A DNA stretch of 64,000 bases from Rhodobacteraceae bacterium M382 (GCA_025141015.1 CP081098.1:4531414-4595413); one strand, 5' to 3'; positions 15,016 through 25,307 are shown, counted from the stretch's first letter. Notes: generated by a model from the sequence alone, not told the origin. Program-made: numbers and translations.

Positions 15016-16338
15016 TTAATTGGTGGTGGTCTCCAACCCGTCGGGTCTTCCCACCACGACAAAATGCAGACCGTCGGGTTTCAACCATTCGCGCGCAACC
15101 CGTTTGATATCCTCCAACGAGACGGCATTGATCCGGTCATTGCGAGTCGCGATATAGTCGATCGGCAATCCCTGTATCTGCATCCCGACCATGATCCCTG
15201 CAATCTGGCCATTGCCATCGAATCGCAACGGATAGGCACCGGTCAGATAGGTCTTGGCGTCTTCCAGCTCCTTGGGTGTCACCCCTTCGGTCGCCATATG
15301 TGTCCATTCATCATGGATCACCTTGATCGCCTCGGCGACCTTGTCATTCGAAGACGCCACGCTGCCCATGTACAAGGATGCCAGATCCTTGGGCACCAGA
15401 TAGGAATAGACCCCATAGGTCAGCCCGCGTTTTTCACGGACTTCGGTCATCAGACGGGATTCAAACGACCCGCCTCCCAAAATCTGGTTCATCACGTAAA
15501 CGGCAAAGAAATCATCGTCGTCGCGGTCAATACCCTGATGGCCAAACATCACCGTGGATTGCGGGGTATCATAGTCGACCACTGTTACACCGCCAGGAAT
15601 TGCAACCTCGGCTTTGACCGGGAACGCGACCCCGGTGTCCGGCAGATCGCCCAACAGGCGGTCCAACAGCTCTCCCAACTCTTCTGGCGTAATGTCACCG
15701 ACAGCCGACACATACAGCCGGTCCCGGGCAAACACGGCCCGGTGCGCGGCGAACATGTCGTCACGGGTCAACGCGGACACGCTCTCGGTCGTGCCCTTGC
15801 CATCGGTTTCATAGGGATGATCCTCATAGGCGGCCTCGGCAAAGGTGCGCCCGGCGATGGCTCCGGGGTCTTTGGCGTCCGACTTCAGGCCGGACAGCAC
15901 CTGCGCGCGCACCCGTTCCAACGCGTCTGGATCAAACCGGGGCTTCATCAGGGTATCGCGCAACAGGTCAACGGCCTGATCGCGGTTTTCGGTCAGGAAC
16001 CGGGAAGACAGCGACATCGAATCGCTGCGGGCATCATGGGCGAACGACGCCGCAAGAGATTCCACCGCACGGGCATACTCCTGGGCGTTCAGGTCCCCCG
16101 ACCCTTCCTCGAGCAGCCCGGACATCAGATAGATCGCCCCGCGTTTGCCCGGCGCATCCAGCGACGTCCCGCCGCGGAACCGCAATTCCAGCGCGGTAAA
16201 GGGAATCGAATGCTCTTCGACCAGCCAGGCCGTGATCCCGCCAGGCGACACGACTTCCTGGATCTTGATTTCGGCCTGCACTGGCAAGGCCAGGACAACA
16301 GCGACCGCGGTCGCCCAGATCAGACGCAGATGTTTCAT
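15016..16338 (-). CDS. M16 family peptidase-like protein, non-catalytic subunit type
   Basis: A 440-residue secreted or periplasmic protein with signal peptide MKHLRLIWATAVAVVLALPVQA. It has the two-domain M16 fold, but the HxxEH zinc motif is absent: the corresponding stretch reads MSGLLEEGSG. The C-terminal REKRGLTYGVYSYL segment, with the Arg-Tyr pair that positions substrate in M16B enzymes, is kept. It therefore looks like the partner subunit of the zinc-bearing protein encoded just upstream. The ATG overlaps the stop of that gene as ATGA. The pair is likely to work as a heterodimer on exported peptides; this is inferred from the family. Confidence 0.9.
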   Translation of the reverse strand: MKHLRLIWATAVAVVLALPVQAEIKIQEVVSPGGITAWLVEEHSIPFTALELRFRGGTSLDAPGKRGAIYLMSGLLEEGSGDLNAQEYARAVESLAASFAHDARSDSMSLSSRFLTENRDQAVDLLRDTLMKPRFDPDALERVRAQVLSGLKSDAKDPGAIAGRTFAEAAYEDHPYETDGKGTTESVSALTRDDMFAAHRAVFARDRLYVSAVGDITPEELGELLDRLLGDLPDTGVAFPVKAEVAIPGGVTVVDYDTPQSTVMFGHQGIDRDDDDFFAVYVMNQILGGGSFESRLMTEVREKRGLTYGVYSYLVPKDLASLYMGSVASSNDKVAEAIKVIHDEWTHMATEGVTPKELEDAKTYLTGAYPLRFDGNGQIAGIMVGMQIQGLPIDYIATRNDRINAVSLEDIKRVAREWLKPDGLHFVVVGRPDGLETTTN

Positions 16339-17678
16339 TGGGTCTTCTCCTCATCCCGCATCAACCATCCGGTGACGGACCGCTCCGGTTGGAACAGATC
16401 ACGGGCTGCTGCGATAATTTCCTCGCCCGTAACGGCCTGCACGATATCCGGCCACTGCTGAACATCCTCGATCGTAAGTCCACTGGTCAGCGCCCGCCCA
16501 TAGCGGTTGCCGATCCCGTCCACATTGTCCCGGGCATAGATTTCCGAAGCCCGCAATTGCAATTTGATCCGCTCCAGCTTCTCCTGATCCACGCCCTCCG
16601 CAATAAACCCGGCAACGGCCTGGTCCAGCGCGTCTTCGGCCTGCTGCAGACTCACCCCTTCGGCAGGAACAATAATCAAACCAAAACTGGTTTCGTCCAG
16701 GGCAACGCCATTGTAAAAGGCCCCGCTGTAGACGGCGGTCTGGGTTTCGAACTGCAATTTGTTGGTCAAATAAGACGTGGTCCCACCGCCCAAAAGTTTG
16801 GCCAGCAGAAACAGGGCGGCGGCCTCTTCTTGGTCACCGGCGTCGCGTTCAGGGGCCAGATAGGACCGATGCACATAGGGCTGCGCCACACGGGCATCGC
16901 GAAAGATCAAACGGCGTTCGGCCGTCTGGGGCGGTTCCTGCGCCCGGTACCGCTCGGGCAGCTCCGGATTGGCAGGGATCACGCCATAATACTGTTCGGC
17001 CAAGGCCCGCACCTGATCAGGATAGACATCTCCGGTCACCACCAGAATTGCATTGTTCGGCGCGTAATAGGTTGAATAGAACGACAGCGCGTCGTCCATA
17101 TCCAGCTCTTCCATTTCGTGACGCCACCCGATGATCGGCACCCCATAGCGGTGGTTCAGATATTGCGCGGCATTCAATTGTTCGCCAAACAACGCACGGG
17201 GATTGTTGTCGGTTCGCTGGTTGCGCTCTTCGAGAATAACATCACGTTCGGTGACGATATCGGTTTCCGTCAGACGGATGTTGCGCATCCGGTCCGCTTC
17301 CATTCGCATCATCAATTCCAGACGATCCGCGGCAATACGTTGATAATAAGCGGTGTAATCATAGCTGGTAAACGCATTGTCCCGCCCGCCATTGGCGGCC
17401 ACGGTTGCCGACAATTCTCCGGCTTCCAATGTGTCCGTGGCCTTGAACAGCAGATGTTCCAGAAAATGGGCCACTCCGGATTGTCCCTTGGGTTCATCCG
17501 ACGATCCGGCGCGATACCAGACCATGTGCTGCACGACCGGCGCGCGATGATCTTCGACCACCACGACATCCATTCCGTTTTGCAACGTAAATGTTGTCAC
17601 CGCTTCATCCGGGGCGGCTGATGACCCGGTGCCGATCCACCCGAACAGGGCGGCGGCGCATACGATCCTGCGGATCAT
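16335..17678 (-). CDS. M16 family zinc metallopeptidase
   Basis: A 447-residue exported protease. The ATG at 17678 (MIRRIVCAAALFGW) follows TTGGAGGACT and begins a signal peptide ending near SSAA. The inverted zinc motif HFLEH is at residues 71-75, with the downstream glutamate in ERDVILEERNQR about 75 residues later. The second M16 domain follows. An upstream in-frame extension of 24 residues is not supported. It overlaps the next gene by 4 bases. Both genes lie downstream of the BamF-like lipoprotein gene, an arrangement I associate with Rhodobacteraceae. Confidence 0.93.
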   Translation of the reverse strand: MIRRIVCAAALFGWIGTGSSAAPDEAVTTFTLQNGMDVVVVEDHRAPVVQHMVWYRAGSSDEPKGQSGVAHFLEHLLFKATDTLEAGELSATVAANGGRDNAFTSYDYTAYYQRIAADRLELMMRMEADRMRNIRLTETDIVTERDVILEERNQRTDNNPRALFGEQLNAAQYLNHRYGVPIIGWRHEMEELDMDDALSFYSTYYAPNNAILVVTGDVYPDQVRALAEQYYGVIPANPELPERYRAQEPPQTAERRLIFRDARVAQPYVHRSYLAPERDAGDQEEAAALFLLAKLLGGGTTSYLTNKLQFETQTAVYSGAFYNGVALDETSFGLIIVPAEGVSLQQAEDALDQAVAGFIAEGVDQEKLERIKLQLRASEIYARDNVDGIGNRYGRALTSGLTIEDVQQWPDIVQAVTGEEIIAAARDLFQPERSVTGWLMRDEEKTQ

Positions 17679-17770
17679 GCATAGTCCTCCAATTGCGACA
17701 TGCCTGTAACCTACGTCAGCCGTGGCCACAGACAAGAAGTCATATCGCAATTGTGAGGATATTGGCGGAT

Positions 17771-18289
17771 TTACAGGTCGCTTGGCGGAGCGGACGGTGT
17801 CCCAAACCCGGAGCGACGGAATTTCTCGGTCTCATTGAACGGATTCAGCGACTCTTTGCGATAGGCCTGTGCATATCGGTCGACCGGGAACAGCTTGATC
17901 CGCCCCGTACGTCTGGCCCGTTTGCGATAGGCCGCATCTTCGGTCGCCAGCGAACTGCGCACACCCGGTTCAACGCCGTACCGGCTCGCAGCCGTGACCA
18001 ACGCCCCATCAGACCCCGGAATTGCCGCATTCGGGTCAAGCGCGCTGGAGCGCCCACCCAAGGCCGCAACCAGATCTGCCTTTGGCGTCGGATCGACCAG
18101 ATTTCCGCCACCCGGCGTCGGCGCTGGCAAGGCACTGTAATTGGTTGGCGGCGTCAGGGGTTTGTTGGGCAGCACCATGAATTCATCCGGCCCCGGCCCA
18201 TTCGGGCGCAGGTCACGCAATCCTTTTTGCGCACAGCCCGACACGGCAATGGCACCGACCAGTACAACGATAAATGGCGAGATCCGCAT
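17771..18289 (-). CDS. DUF3035 lipoprotein, BamF-like outer-membrane assembly component
   Basis: A 172-residue lipoprotein starting MRISPFIVVLVGAIAVSGC at the ATG at 18289, with a lipobox and lipidation cysteine at residue 19. The family is DUF3035, annotated as the BamF subunit of the beta-barrel assembly machine in alphaproteobacteria. The central PDEFMVLPNKPLTPP motif is the family hallmark. The rest is low-complexity, rich in Pro, Ala and Gly, with a basic segment RKRARRTGRIKLFPVDRYAQAYR near the end. The 100-residue in-frame upstream extension overlaps lspA and is not real. Confidence 0.88.
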   Translation of the reverse strand: MRISPFIVVLVGAIAVSGCAQKGLRDLRPNGPGPDEFMVLPNKPLTPPTNYSALPAPTPGGGNLVDPTPKADLVAALGGRSSALDPNAAIPGSDGALVTAASRYGVEPGVRSSLATEDAAYRKRARRTGRIKLFPVDRYAQAYRKESLNPFNETEKFRRSGFGTPSAPPSDL

Positions 18290-18342
18290 GGGCCCCAACT
18301 CCTGCCTATTTGCGAGGCTTTTAACCCATTTGAAACCAGAGG

Positions 18343-18822
18343 TCACGCGGGCTTTTTGCTGCGCCCCTCGAACAGGACCAAACCCGCCGCTCCGGCAAAG
18401 ACAAAAATGTCGGCCACATTGAAAACAAACGGGTTTTCGATGCCACAACACGACATGTTCAAAAAGTCGAGAACATAGCCATACAGCAGCCGGTCCACCA
18501 CATTGCCCAGCGCGCCACCGATCAACAGACCAGCGCTGAGTTGCATCAGGCGCCGGGGGTGTGATCGCTGAACCCAGACGGCCACCGCCAGACACACGAC
18601 CAGCGAAAACCCGATCAACAGCCAGCGGGCGGTATCGGACCCTCCGTCAAAGAGCCCGAAATTGATGCCGGTGTTTTCGCCATAGCGAAAATTCAGCAAC
18701 GGCGGCAGCACGTCGATGCTGCGAATGCGGGACAGCTCCATCCAGTGAACCACCAGATATTTGCTGGCCTGATCCGCCAAAAAGACCCAAAACCCGGCCC
18801 AGAACATCAAACGTGCACCCAT
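18343..18822 (-). CDS. lspA: Lipoprotein signal peptidase
   Basis: Inner-membrane aspartyl protease that removes lipoprotein signal peptides after lipidation. It has 159 residues from the ATG at 18822; an ATG three codons upstream touches the AAAGG binding site, so the second ATG is better spaced. Four transmembrane helices are visible. The two catalytic aspartates are in GNVVDRLLYG and FNVADIFVF. It is only about 12 bases from the purH stop and precedes the BamF-like lipoprotein gene, one of its likely substrates. Confidence 0.95.
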   Translation of the reverse strand: MGARLMFWAGFWVFLADQASKYLVVHWMELSRIRSIDVLPPLLNFRYGENTGINFGLFDGGSDTARWLLIGFSLVVCLAVAVWVQRSHPRRLMQLSAGLLIGGALGNVVDRLLYGYVLDFLNMSCCGIENPFVFNVADIFVFAGAAGLVLFEGRSKKPA

Positions 18823-18834
18823 CGCAATCATCCT

Positions 18835-20424
18835 TTAGTGACGGAAGTGACGCATACCGGTGAACACCATGGCCAGACCTGCGTCATTGGCCGCCTTGAT
18901 CACCTCGTCGTCACGCATCGACCCACCCGGTTGGATCACACAGGTCGCACCTGCGGCGGCGGCTTCCAGCAGCCCGTCCGCAAATGGGAAAAACGCATCC
19001 GACGCCACGGCAGATCCTTTGGCGAGACTGTCGGGCAGACCCAATTCATTGGCCATGCGCTGCGCCTTGGAGGCGGCGACATTGGCGCTGTCCAGGCGGC
19101 TCATCTGGCCAGCCCCCACACCGACGGTTGCATTGTCACGGACATAAACGATGGCATTGGATTTGACATGTTTGGCAACTTTCCAGGCAAACAGCAGATC
19201 CTGCATTTGCTCTTCGGTCGGGGCCTTCTCGGTCACCACCTTCAGATCATCCATACCGATGTATCCGACATCCTTGTCCTGAACCAGCATACCACCGGCA
19301 ACCTGCTTGTAGGCCACGATGGGCTTGCGTGGGTCGGGCAGACCATCGGTCAACAGCAGACGCAGGTTCTTCTTGGCGGCAAAGATGGCTTTGGCCTCGT
19401 CCGATGCCCCCGGAGCGATCACCACTTCGGTAAAGATCTCGACGATCTTGGCGGCGGTGTCTGCATCCAGCGGCTGGTTCAGCGCCACAATCCCGCCAAA
19501 GGCCGAGGTGCGGTCACAATCAAACGCTTTCTGGTAGGCGTCGACCAATGTCGCACCGCGAGCCACCCCACAGGGGTTGGCGTGTTTGATGATCGCCACC
19601 GCCGCAGTGTCTGCCGGATCGAATTCCGCGACCAGCTCATAGGCGGCGTCGGTGTCGTTGATGTTGTTATAGGACAGTTCCTTGCCCTGCAGCTGCACCG
19701 CAGTGGCCACACCGGGGCGGTTCGTCCCATCGGTATAGAACACAGCTTTTTGGTGGCTGTTCTCGCCATACCGCAGCGTCTGTTTCACTTCACCGGCAAC
19801 GGCCCGACGACGCGGGGCCTCCAGCGCCAGCGCACCAGCCATCCAGGTCGATACAGCTGCATCATAGGCCGCTGTGCGGGCATAGGCGGTCTGGGCCAGC
19901 TTTTGGCGGAACCCGTATGAAGTCTGACCCTCATTGGCGTCCAGTTCCGCCAACAGCGCGTCATAATCCTGCACATCCACCACCACGTTCACAAACAGAT
20001 GGTTTTTCGATGCCGCGCGAATCATCGCCGGGCCGCCAATGTCGATGTTTTCGATGCAGGTGTCATAATCGGCACCCTTGGCGACGGTCTCCTCGAACGG
20101 ATACAGGTTCACCACCAACAGATCGATGGCACCGATCCCATGGTCGGTCATCGCCTGAACGTGACTGTCCTTGTCGCGCAGCGCCAACAGACCCCCATGC
20201 ACCATCGGGTGCAGGGTCTTGACCCGGCCGTCCATCATTTCCGGGAACCCGGTGATTTCGGCCACATCCTTAACCATCAACCCGGCATCGCGCAGCGCCT
20301 TGGCAGATCCGCCAGTCGACAACAGCTCGACCCCACGGTCGGCCAATGCCTTTCCCAGCTCGATCAGGCCGGTTTTGTCGGAAACGGAAAGAAGCGCGCG
20401 GCGCACGGGATGCAGGTCGGTCAT
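18835..20424 (-). CDS. purH: Bifunctional AICAR transformylase/IMP cyclohydrolase
   Basis: Catalyses the last two steps of de novo purine synthesis: formylation of AICAR with 10-formyl-THF and ring closure to IMP. It has 529 residues, the usual length. The N-terminal cyclohydrolase (MGS-like) domain begins [14 protein letters not shown]. The transformylase domain contains [14 protein letters not shown] and the Lys-His pair in KHANPCGVA, and ends [30 protein letters not shown] precedes the ATG at 20424. It is followed immediately by lspA. Confidence 0.98.
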   Translation of the reverse strand: MTDLHPVRRALLSVSDKTGLIELGKALADRGVELLSTGGSAKALRDAGLMVKDVAEITGFPEMMDGRVKTLHPMVHGGLLALRDKDSHVQAMTDHGIGAIDLLVVNLYPFEETVAKGADYDTCIENIDIGGPAMIRAASKNHLFVNVVVDVQDYDALLAELDANEGQTSYGFRQKLAQTAYARTAAYDAAVSTWMAGALALEAPRRRAVAGEVKQTLRYGENSHQKAVFYTDGTNRPGVATAVQLQGKELSYNNINDTDAAYELVAEFDPADTAAVAIIKHANPCGVARGATLVDAYQKAFDCDRTSAFGGIVALNQPLDADTAAKIVEIFTEVVIAPGASDEAKAIFAAKKNLRLLLTDGLPDPRKPIVAYKQVAGGMLVQDKDVGYIGMDDLKVVTEKAPTEEQMQDLLFAWKVAKHVKSNAIVYVRDNATVGVGAGQMSRLDSANVAASKAQRMANELGLPDSLAKGSAVASDAFFPFADGLLEAAAAGATCVIQPGGSMRDDEVIKAANDAGLAMVFTGMRHFRH

Positions 20425-20448
20425 ATCTTGGCAGTCCTTCGTGAAGGC

Positions 20449-22191
20449 TTATTCGGTAAAATCGGGTTCGTCCCGGTTCAGGTCACGCACCGCAATTGCA
20501 GTCTCCTGCGCTTTGCTTAACGTCCACCGGATGCGGGTCGCATACTCCATTGCGCGCCCGGATAGAACGATCTGTTTTGTCGCGCGCGGCTTTAAACGGC
20601 CTTTTTCCAGATAAACAGAGGGTTCCAGCCCCAATTCTGCAATCCCATCGTGGCGAAAGACCCAGATTTCCCCACTTTTGAGCGCCATCGACACCGCAGC
20701 ACCGCCCAGATCCAGCGCCGCATCCACGTCCGGATGCAGATGCAGACGGATATCAAACCCGATTCCCTGCAACTTCATCGCGTCCATTGTCTGGTCGAAT
20801 TGACGTTTGGACGCATCATCCATCGCCAGCAACATGTCTTCGCCTGCCACCCCCCGCCCGTCAAAAGACAGCTCCAGCGTGCGCGCGTGGGTCAGCCCGA
20901 ATTGGCGGGCATAGCCATCGTGCCCGCCCTGGAACCGGAACCCGTCGCTGATCTCGTTCAGCTCGAACGGAACATCCTTGGGCCCTTCGATCAGGGCTTC
21001 GTACCCGGTGCCCTTTTGCGGTGCGGCCAGACGGGCGCTGGAATGACCGTCCAGACACAATGTCGAATGCGACGGGGTTGCCCGCCCGGCACGGCGCCAT
21101 TCCACGCCAAAGGTTTCACCCGAACCGCAATTGACAATCAACGGCCTGCGTCCCGACGTCAGTTCAAACGCCAATGTCGATGCATGGGCATTGTGCGAGG
21201 CTGCGGATTTCGGAGGGCGCGACGCATCCACGATGACCGACGTCCGCCTGGCCGAGATCCGCGCATATCCCATCGCCAAACCGTCGGCATGGCGGTCCAC
21301 CACATGGCTGGCTGCCAGCGCATGATCCAACCGCCCTTCCAGCCCGCGACCACCACCGTGGAACCGCGCCAACCCACCATCTGCATGGCGCAGGGTCCGC
21401 AGGGTCGGCGCAATCCGCTCAATCGCCGCCGTATGTGCAGGGGGCACACCGCGCCCGGCCTCGTGCAGCGCTGCCGCCGCCCAGGTGAGTAGGGTGAACA
21501 CTTCCAGCAATTCTTCGGGGTTGCGCGTCGGGAGACCACCCTGGCCATCAATCTGGACCTCGCATTCATGCGCCAGCGCCCGCACTGCCGGGTCGGCCAG
21601 ATCCTCGCGTCCTTCCAATGCCAATCCCGCATAGATCAACCCGGTCAGCGCCTCGAACCGGGGCAATCCCGGCGATGCGCCCTTCCAGCGTTTGGACAGA
21701 AACCAGGTCTGCTGGGACAAGGACCGGAACAACGCGTTGCTTTGGTCCCCCTGCGCGCCACGCAACAGAAACACGGCGTGGTTGATCCAACGGATCACGC
21801 GGCGCCCGGTCAAATCCGGGGTCCACCCCGGCCCCTGCCCGTCGCCATGCGCCTCGATCCAGCCCCAGACCCATTTCTGGGCCTTTTCGCGCGCCGAAAA
21901 ATCTCCGACCGCAGCCAGATCATCCAGCCAGGCAAACCCATGGCGTTCTGCGTCAAAATCAAAATTCGGGGCCTGAACATCCCACAACCCGGTGTCTTTG
22001 GATTCGACCAGAAAACCCGCGAACAGCAAATTGCCCGCCACCATCTGACGGCCCCGGGCGAAACTGCCCACGGTGCGCGGTTCAGGTTGTGACACGAATC
22101 CCTTTGCTGCGCGCTGACGCCGGGCCAATCGCGCAAAGAGACTGTTCAGCAGCCGGGTACGTCGGCTGGCCATCTTTCCAGGGTAGGACAT
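20449..22191 (-). CDS. Heparinase II/III family protein
   Basis: A 580-residue protein of the heparinase II/III polysaccharide-lyase superfamily, found in many alphaproteobacteria between rsmB and purH. The N-terminal alpha-helical toroid region includes VRRVIRWINHAVFLLRG-like and HADGGLARFHGGG segments. The C-terminal beta-sheet domain carries NAHASTLAFELTSGRRPLIVNCGSG and SHSTLCLDG. No signal peptide is visible, so a cytoplasmic or unconventional role in envelope polymer turnover is possible; the true substrate is unknown. The ATG at 22191 has GAGG upstream. A GTG at 22269 would add 26 residues. Confidence 0.85.
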   Translation of the reverse strand: MSYPGKMASRRTRLLNSLFARLARRQRAAKGFVSQPEPRTVGSFARGRQMVAGNLLFAGFLVESKDTGLWDVQAPNFDFDAERHGFAWLDDLAAVGDFSAREKAQKWVWGWIEAHGDGQGPGWTPDLTGRRVIRWINHAVFLLRGAQGDQSNALFRSLSQQTWFLSKRWKGASPGLPRFEALTGLIYAGLALEGREDLADPAVRALAHECEVQIDGQGGLPTRNPEELLEVFTLLTWAAAALHEAGRGVPPAHTAAIERIAPTLRTLRHADGGLARFHGGGRGLEGRLDHALAASHVVDRHADGLAMGYARISARRTSVIVDASRPPKSAASHNAHASTLAFELTSGRRPLIVNCGSGETFGVEWRRAGRATPSHSTLCLDGHSSARLAAPQKGTGYEALIEGPKDVPFELNEISDGFRFQGGHDGYARQFGLTHARTLELSFDGRGVAGEDMLLAMDDASKRQFDQTMDAMKLQGIGFDIRLHLHPDVDAALDLGGAAVSMALKSGEIWVFRHDGIAELGLEPSVYLEKGRLKPRATKQIVLSGRAMEYATRIRWTLSKAQETAIAVRDLNRDEPDFTE

Positions 22192-22281
22192 GCTCTGTTG
22201 CCTCATACGCTCTTTGGCGTTTGCGGCCAGCATAGCGGGTGCCGGATCACGTGTCACCGACTTATCCACCTTGCAGAAGGC

Positions 22282-23583
22282 TCAGGCGGCTTTCTGCAGG
22301 CAGGCGATGTAAAACCCGTCCATTCCGCCCAAATCAGCCCAGAAATCAGGGCGCAAGCGCAATCCGCCTTCTTCGGTTACCCACGCCGGATCCACACCGG
22401 GCAGGAGCAACGCCTCGCGGTTCACCGACATGTCCTCGAACATATCCAACGCCTCTTCGACCTGGCATTCGCCTTCGTCGGGCAGCAGCGAACAGGTGCA
22501 ATAGACCAAACGCCCGCCGGGTTTCACCAGCCCCCAGGCATGGGCCAGCATCTGCGCCTGCAATTCAATCAACGCGCCAAATTCCGATCCGTCCTTGGCA
22601 TGGGGCAGATCCGGATGGCGGCGCATGGTCCCGGTTGCAGAACAGGGCGCGTCCAGCAAAACGGCGTCATACTGACCCGCCTGTTCCAGCGCATCCCCAA
22701 CGATCAAGGTCGCGCTCAACCCGGTCCGCTCCAGATTCTCCCGCACCCGTGCCATGCGGCCTTCGGACAAATCACACGCCGTGACATCCGCCCCCGCGGC
22801 GGCCACCTGCAACGTCTTGCCCCCCGGTGCGGCACACAGATCAATCACCGCCTCACCGGGCTGCGCGTTCAAAACCCGCGCAGGGATCGCAGCGGCAGCA
22901 TCCTGAACCCACCAATCACCGGCATCATATCCCGGCAGCCCTGATACCTGACCGGCATTGTCCAATCGTACAGACCCGGTGGCCAGCATCTGGCCACCCA
23001 ATGCCGCCAGATCCACGCCAGGTTTGCCCGAAATGTCCAATGGTGCGCCGGTGAACTGGGCCAATTCCATCCCCGCCACCGCGGGCGCACCCCAGGCCTG
23101 GACCAAAGGCGCGCGCAGCCATTTCGGCAGACGCGGCACCCGCAACCGGTTCCACTCGACCGGGACCTCCTCGGCCATCTTGCGCAAAACCGCATTGACC
23201 AACCCTTTGAGCTGACCATGGCGGCGATGTTTGCCGATGATCTCGACCATCGCATTCACCACCCCATGGCTGGCCGCTCCATGGGCCAGCTCCACGGTGC
23301 CCAACCGCAAGGCATTGCGCACCATCAATGGTGGATTCTTGCGCAGGTGCTTGTCCAACAACCGATCCGCCCGCTCCATCCCGCGCAGGGTTTCCAAAGC
23401 CAACCGTTGCGCGCGCGCCCGATCTTCGGGTGGCAGCTTGTCCAGCATGCCGGCGCTCAGACATTCCGACAGCAACCGCCCCTCACCCAGAATCTGATCA
23501 AGCAACTGGATCGCGCTGCGCCGCGCCTGAGTGGCAGCCTGTGCGGCGGCCCGTGTGGCGGCCTGTGGGACAGATTGGGACAT
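22282..23583 (-). CDS. rsmB: 16S rRNA m5C967 methyltransferase family protein (RsmB/NOP2)
   Basis: S-adenosylmethionine-dependent cytosine-C5 methyltransferase of rRNA, 433 residues. The N-terminal NusB-like RNA-binding domain covers roughly residues 20-150. The catalytic domain has CAAPGGKT (SAM binding), DAPCSATGTMRRHPD with the releasing cysteine, and CTCSLLPDEGE with the nucleophilic cysteine. AAGGAG precedes the ATG at 23583. It is divergent from the DUF1674 gene; the 74-bp gap must hold both promoters. The exact target base is assigned by family only. Confidence 0.92.
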   Translation of the reverse strand: MSQSVPQAATRAAAQAATQARRSAIQLLDQILGEGRLLSECLSAGMLDKLPPEDRARAQRLALETLRGMERADRLLDKHLRKNPPLMVRNALRLGTVELAHGAASHGVVNAMVEIIGKHRRHGQLKGLVNAVLRKMAEEVPVEWNRLRVPRLPKWLRAPLVQAWGAPAVAGMELAQFTGAPLDISGKPGVDLAALGGQMLATGSVRLDNAGQVSGLPGYDAGDWWVQDAAAAIPARVLNAQPGEAVIDLCAAPGGKTLQVAAAGADVTACDLSEGRMARVRENLERTGLSATLIVGDALEQAGQYDAVLLDAPCSATGTMRRHPDLPHAKDGSEFGALIELQAQMLAHAWGLVKPGGRLVYCTCSLLPDEGECQVEEALDMFEDMSVNREALLLPGVDPAWVTEEGGLRLRPDFWADLGGMDGFYIACLQKAA

Positions 23584-23657
23584 TTTGGCTCCTTGGCGCT
23601 GGGTTGTGCCGGTACGACGGGGGCGTATATCATGACATCAGGATAAAGGAACCCGCG

Positions 23658-23849
23658 ATGAGCGATCAGCCCACACCAGATACCACAGACCTGCCCCCTG
23701 CCGCCCAGCGCGCCCTGGCCGAAGCCGACGCCCGTCGCAAGGCGGCCGCAAAACAGGACGCCCCTCCAAAGGAGCTGGGAGGCCGCGACGGCTCGGACCC
23801 GGCCCGGTATGGCGATTGGGAAAAAAAGGGCATTGCCATAGATTTTTAA
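23658..23849 (+). CDS. DUF1674 protein, SDHAF4-like succinate dehydrogenase assembly factor
   Basis: A 63-residue protein starting MSDQPTPDTTDLPPA, preceded by AAAGGA. The C-terminal motif GGRDGSDPARYGDWEKKG followed by IAIDF is the hallmark of DUF1674, the bacterial relatives of mitochondrial SDHAF4 that assist maturation of flavinylated SdhA. The middle is an Ala/Lys-rich helix. It stands alone, divergent from rsmB and convergent with dapB, so function is inferred only from the family. Confidence 0.9.
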   Translation: MSDQPTPDTTDLPPAAQRALAEADARRKAAAKQDAPPKELGGRDGSDPARYGDWEKKGIAIDF

Positions 23850-23873
23850 GACACCCCGCAAGCGACGGGATCA

Positions 23874-24000
23874 GGGGGCTCTGCCCCCTCGGCCTTTGGC
23901 CTCACCCCCGGAGTTTTTCCGCGAGATGAAGTCGCAGAGCCACCGCTCCCTTTCATCTTGCCTGAAAAACTCCCGCCGGAGGCAGCGGCCACTGGCCGCT
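23874..24000. repeat. Intergenic hairpin element, locus A (two opposed cores)
   Basis: Between the convergent DUF1674 and dapB genes. On the plus strand hairpin 1 is GGGGGCTCTGCCCCC (23874-23888), hairpin 2 is GGCC-TTT-GGCC (23891-23901), then ACCCCCGGAGTTTTTCC and GAGATGAAG. An opposed copy follows: CTTTCATCTTG, AAAAACTCCCG and its own second hairpin AGCGGCC-ACT-GGCCGCT (23984-24000). Related elements are at 34.2, 36.75, 52.2 and 57.8 kb. It probably terminates both convergent transcripts. Confidence 0.75.
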
Positions 24001-24014
24001 TTCGGTCTCGGGCA

Positions 24015-24824
24015 TCAGAGCCCCAGCACATCCACCATGTCATAGGCACCCGGTGTTTTGTCCTGCCCCCACAGCGCCGCCTTGAGCGCCCCGCGGGCAA
24101 AGATCGCACGGTCCGTTGCCATGTGGCGCAAGATGATGCGCTCTCCGGCAGCTGCGAACAGAACGTCGTGTTCGCCAACAATATCGCCACCGCGAATCGC
24201 GGTGAACCCGATGTCGCCGCGGTTGCGGGCCCCTGTGATGCCGTCACGACCCCGATCCGACACATCGTTCAGGGCCACGCCGCGCCCTTCGGCAGCGGCC
24301 TCGCCCAGCATCAGCGCCGTCCCGGATGGCGCGTCCACCTTGTGGTGGTGGTGGGCTTCGATCACCTCGATGTCGAAATCTTCGTCCAGCGCGGCGGCGA
24401 CCTTTTTGGTCAGCTGCACCAACAGGTTCACACCCAGGCTCATGTTGCCCGCCCGCACGATCACCGCGTGGCGCGATGCCGGTTCCAGCGCGGCGATTTC
24501 CGCGTCACTCATGCCGGTGGTGCCAATCACATGCACACAGCGCGCCTGAGCCGCCAGCGCCGCAAATTCCAGCGTTGCCTGGGGGGCTGTGAAATCAATC
24601 ACCGCCTGCGCCTGCGAAAACGCCTCGAGCGCATCATCGGTCGCAATCACGCCAATGGCCGCGCCGCCCATGGCCTCGCCCACGTCGCGGCCGACCCAAT
24701 CGTGCCCGGGCCGTTCGACAGCCCCGACCAGGGTTGCCTTGTCGCTCTCCATCACCGTTTTGATCAGCATCTGTCCCATGCGGCCCGATGCTCCGGTAAT
24801 CACGATCCCTGGCTTGTGCGTCAT
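24015..24824 (-). CDS. dapB: 4-hydroxy-tetrahydrodipicolinate reductase
   Basis: NAD(P)H-dependent enzyme of the diaminopimelate/lysine pathway. It has 269 residues from the ATG at 24824 ([20 protein letters not shown]), preceded by AAGGAG. The nucleotide-binding GASGRMG and the catalytic [15 protein letters not shown] motif are intact. The 36-residue in-frame upstream extension overlaps the rbfA start region and is rejected. It is divergent from rbfA across an 87-bp gap that should hold both promoters. Confidence 0.97.
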   Translation of the reverse strand: MTHKPGIVITGASGRMGQMLIKTVMESDKATLVGAVERPGHDWVGRDVGEAMGGAAIGVIATDDALEAFSQAQAVIDFTAPQATLEFAALAAQARCVHVIGTTGMSDAEIAALEPASRHAVIVRAGNMSLGVNLLVQLTKKVAAALDEDFDIEVIEAHHHHKVDAPSGTALMLGEAAAEGRGVALNDVSDRGRDGITGARNRGDIGFTAIRGGDIVGEHDVLFAAAGERIILRHMATDRAIFARGALKAALWGQDKTPGAYDMVDVLGL

Positions 24825-24911
24825 CTTGCGGCTCCTTATTTGTCGCGTTTCCTCTCCTATCCTCTCGCGCGCGGCTTGGCAAAGCCCCGGTTTCGGCATA
24901 GATCGTGAGTT

Positions 24912-25307
24912 ATGGCTAAGAACAAATCCCAAACTGGTACCGGTCCATCGCAGCGACAGCTGCGTGTGGGCGAATTGATTCGCAGAATCCTGTCAGAGAT
25001 TCTGATGCGCGGCGAGGTGCACGACCCCGATCTCAATCGCATGTCGATTACGGTGGGCGAGGTTCAGGTCACCGGAGACCTGGGGATCGCGACCGCTTAT
25101 GTCCTGCCGTTGGGCGGACAGGGCAAGGACGACGTGCTGAAACTGCTCGCCCGCAACAAGGGCGAATTGCGCCACATGATCGGCAAGCAGCTGGATCTGC
25201 GGTTCACACCTGACCTGCGGTTCCGGCTGGATGAAACATTTGACCGGATGGACGACACCCGTCGCATGTTGGAACAGGACGCGGTGCGCCGCGATCTCGA
25301 AGATTGA
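24912..25307 (+). CDS. rbfA: Ribosome-binding factor A
   Basis: Small KH-fold protein that assists late 30S maturation around 16S rRNA helix 1. It has 131 residues starting [27 protein letters not shown] at the ATG at 24912, with the conserved segment [25 protein letters not shown]. It begins the plus-strand rbfA-truB-rpsO-pnp series. Its stop codon overlaps the TTG start of the next gene. Confidence 0.95.
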   Translation: MAKNKSQTGTGPSQRQLRVGELIRRILSEILMRGEVHDPDLNRMSITVGEVQVTGDLGIATAYVLPLGGQGKDDVLKLLARNKGELRHMIGKQLDLRFTPDLRFRLDETFDRMDDTRRMLEQDAVRRDLED

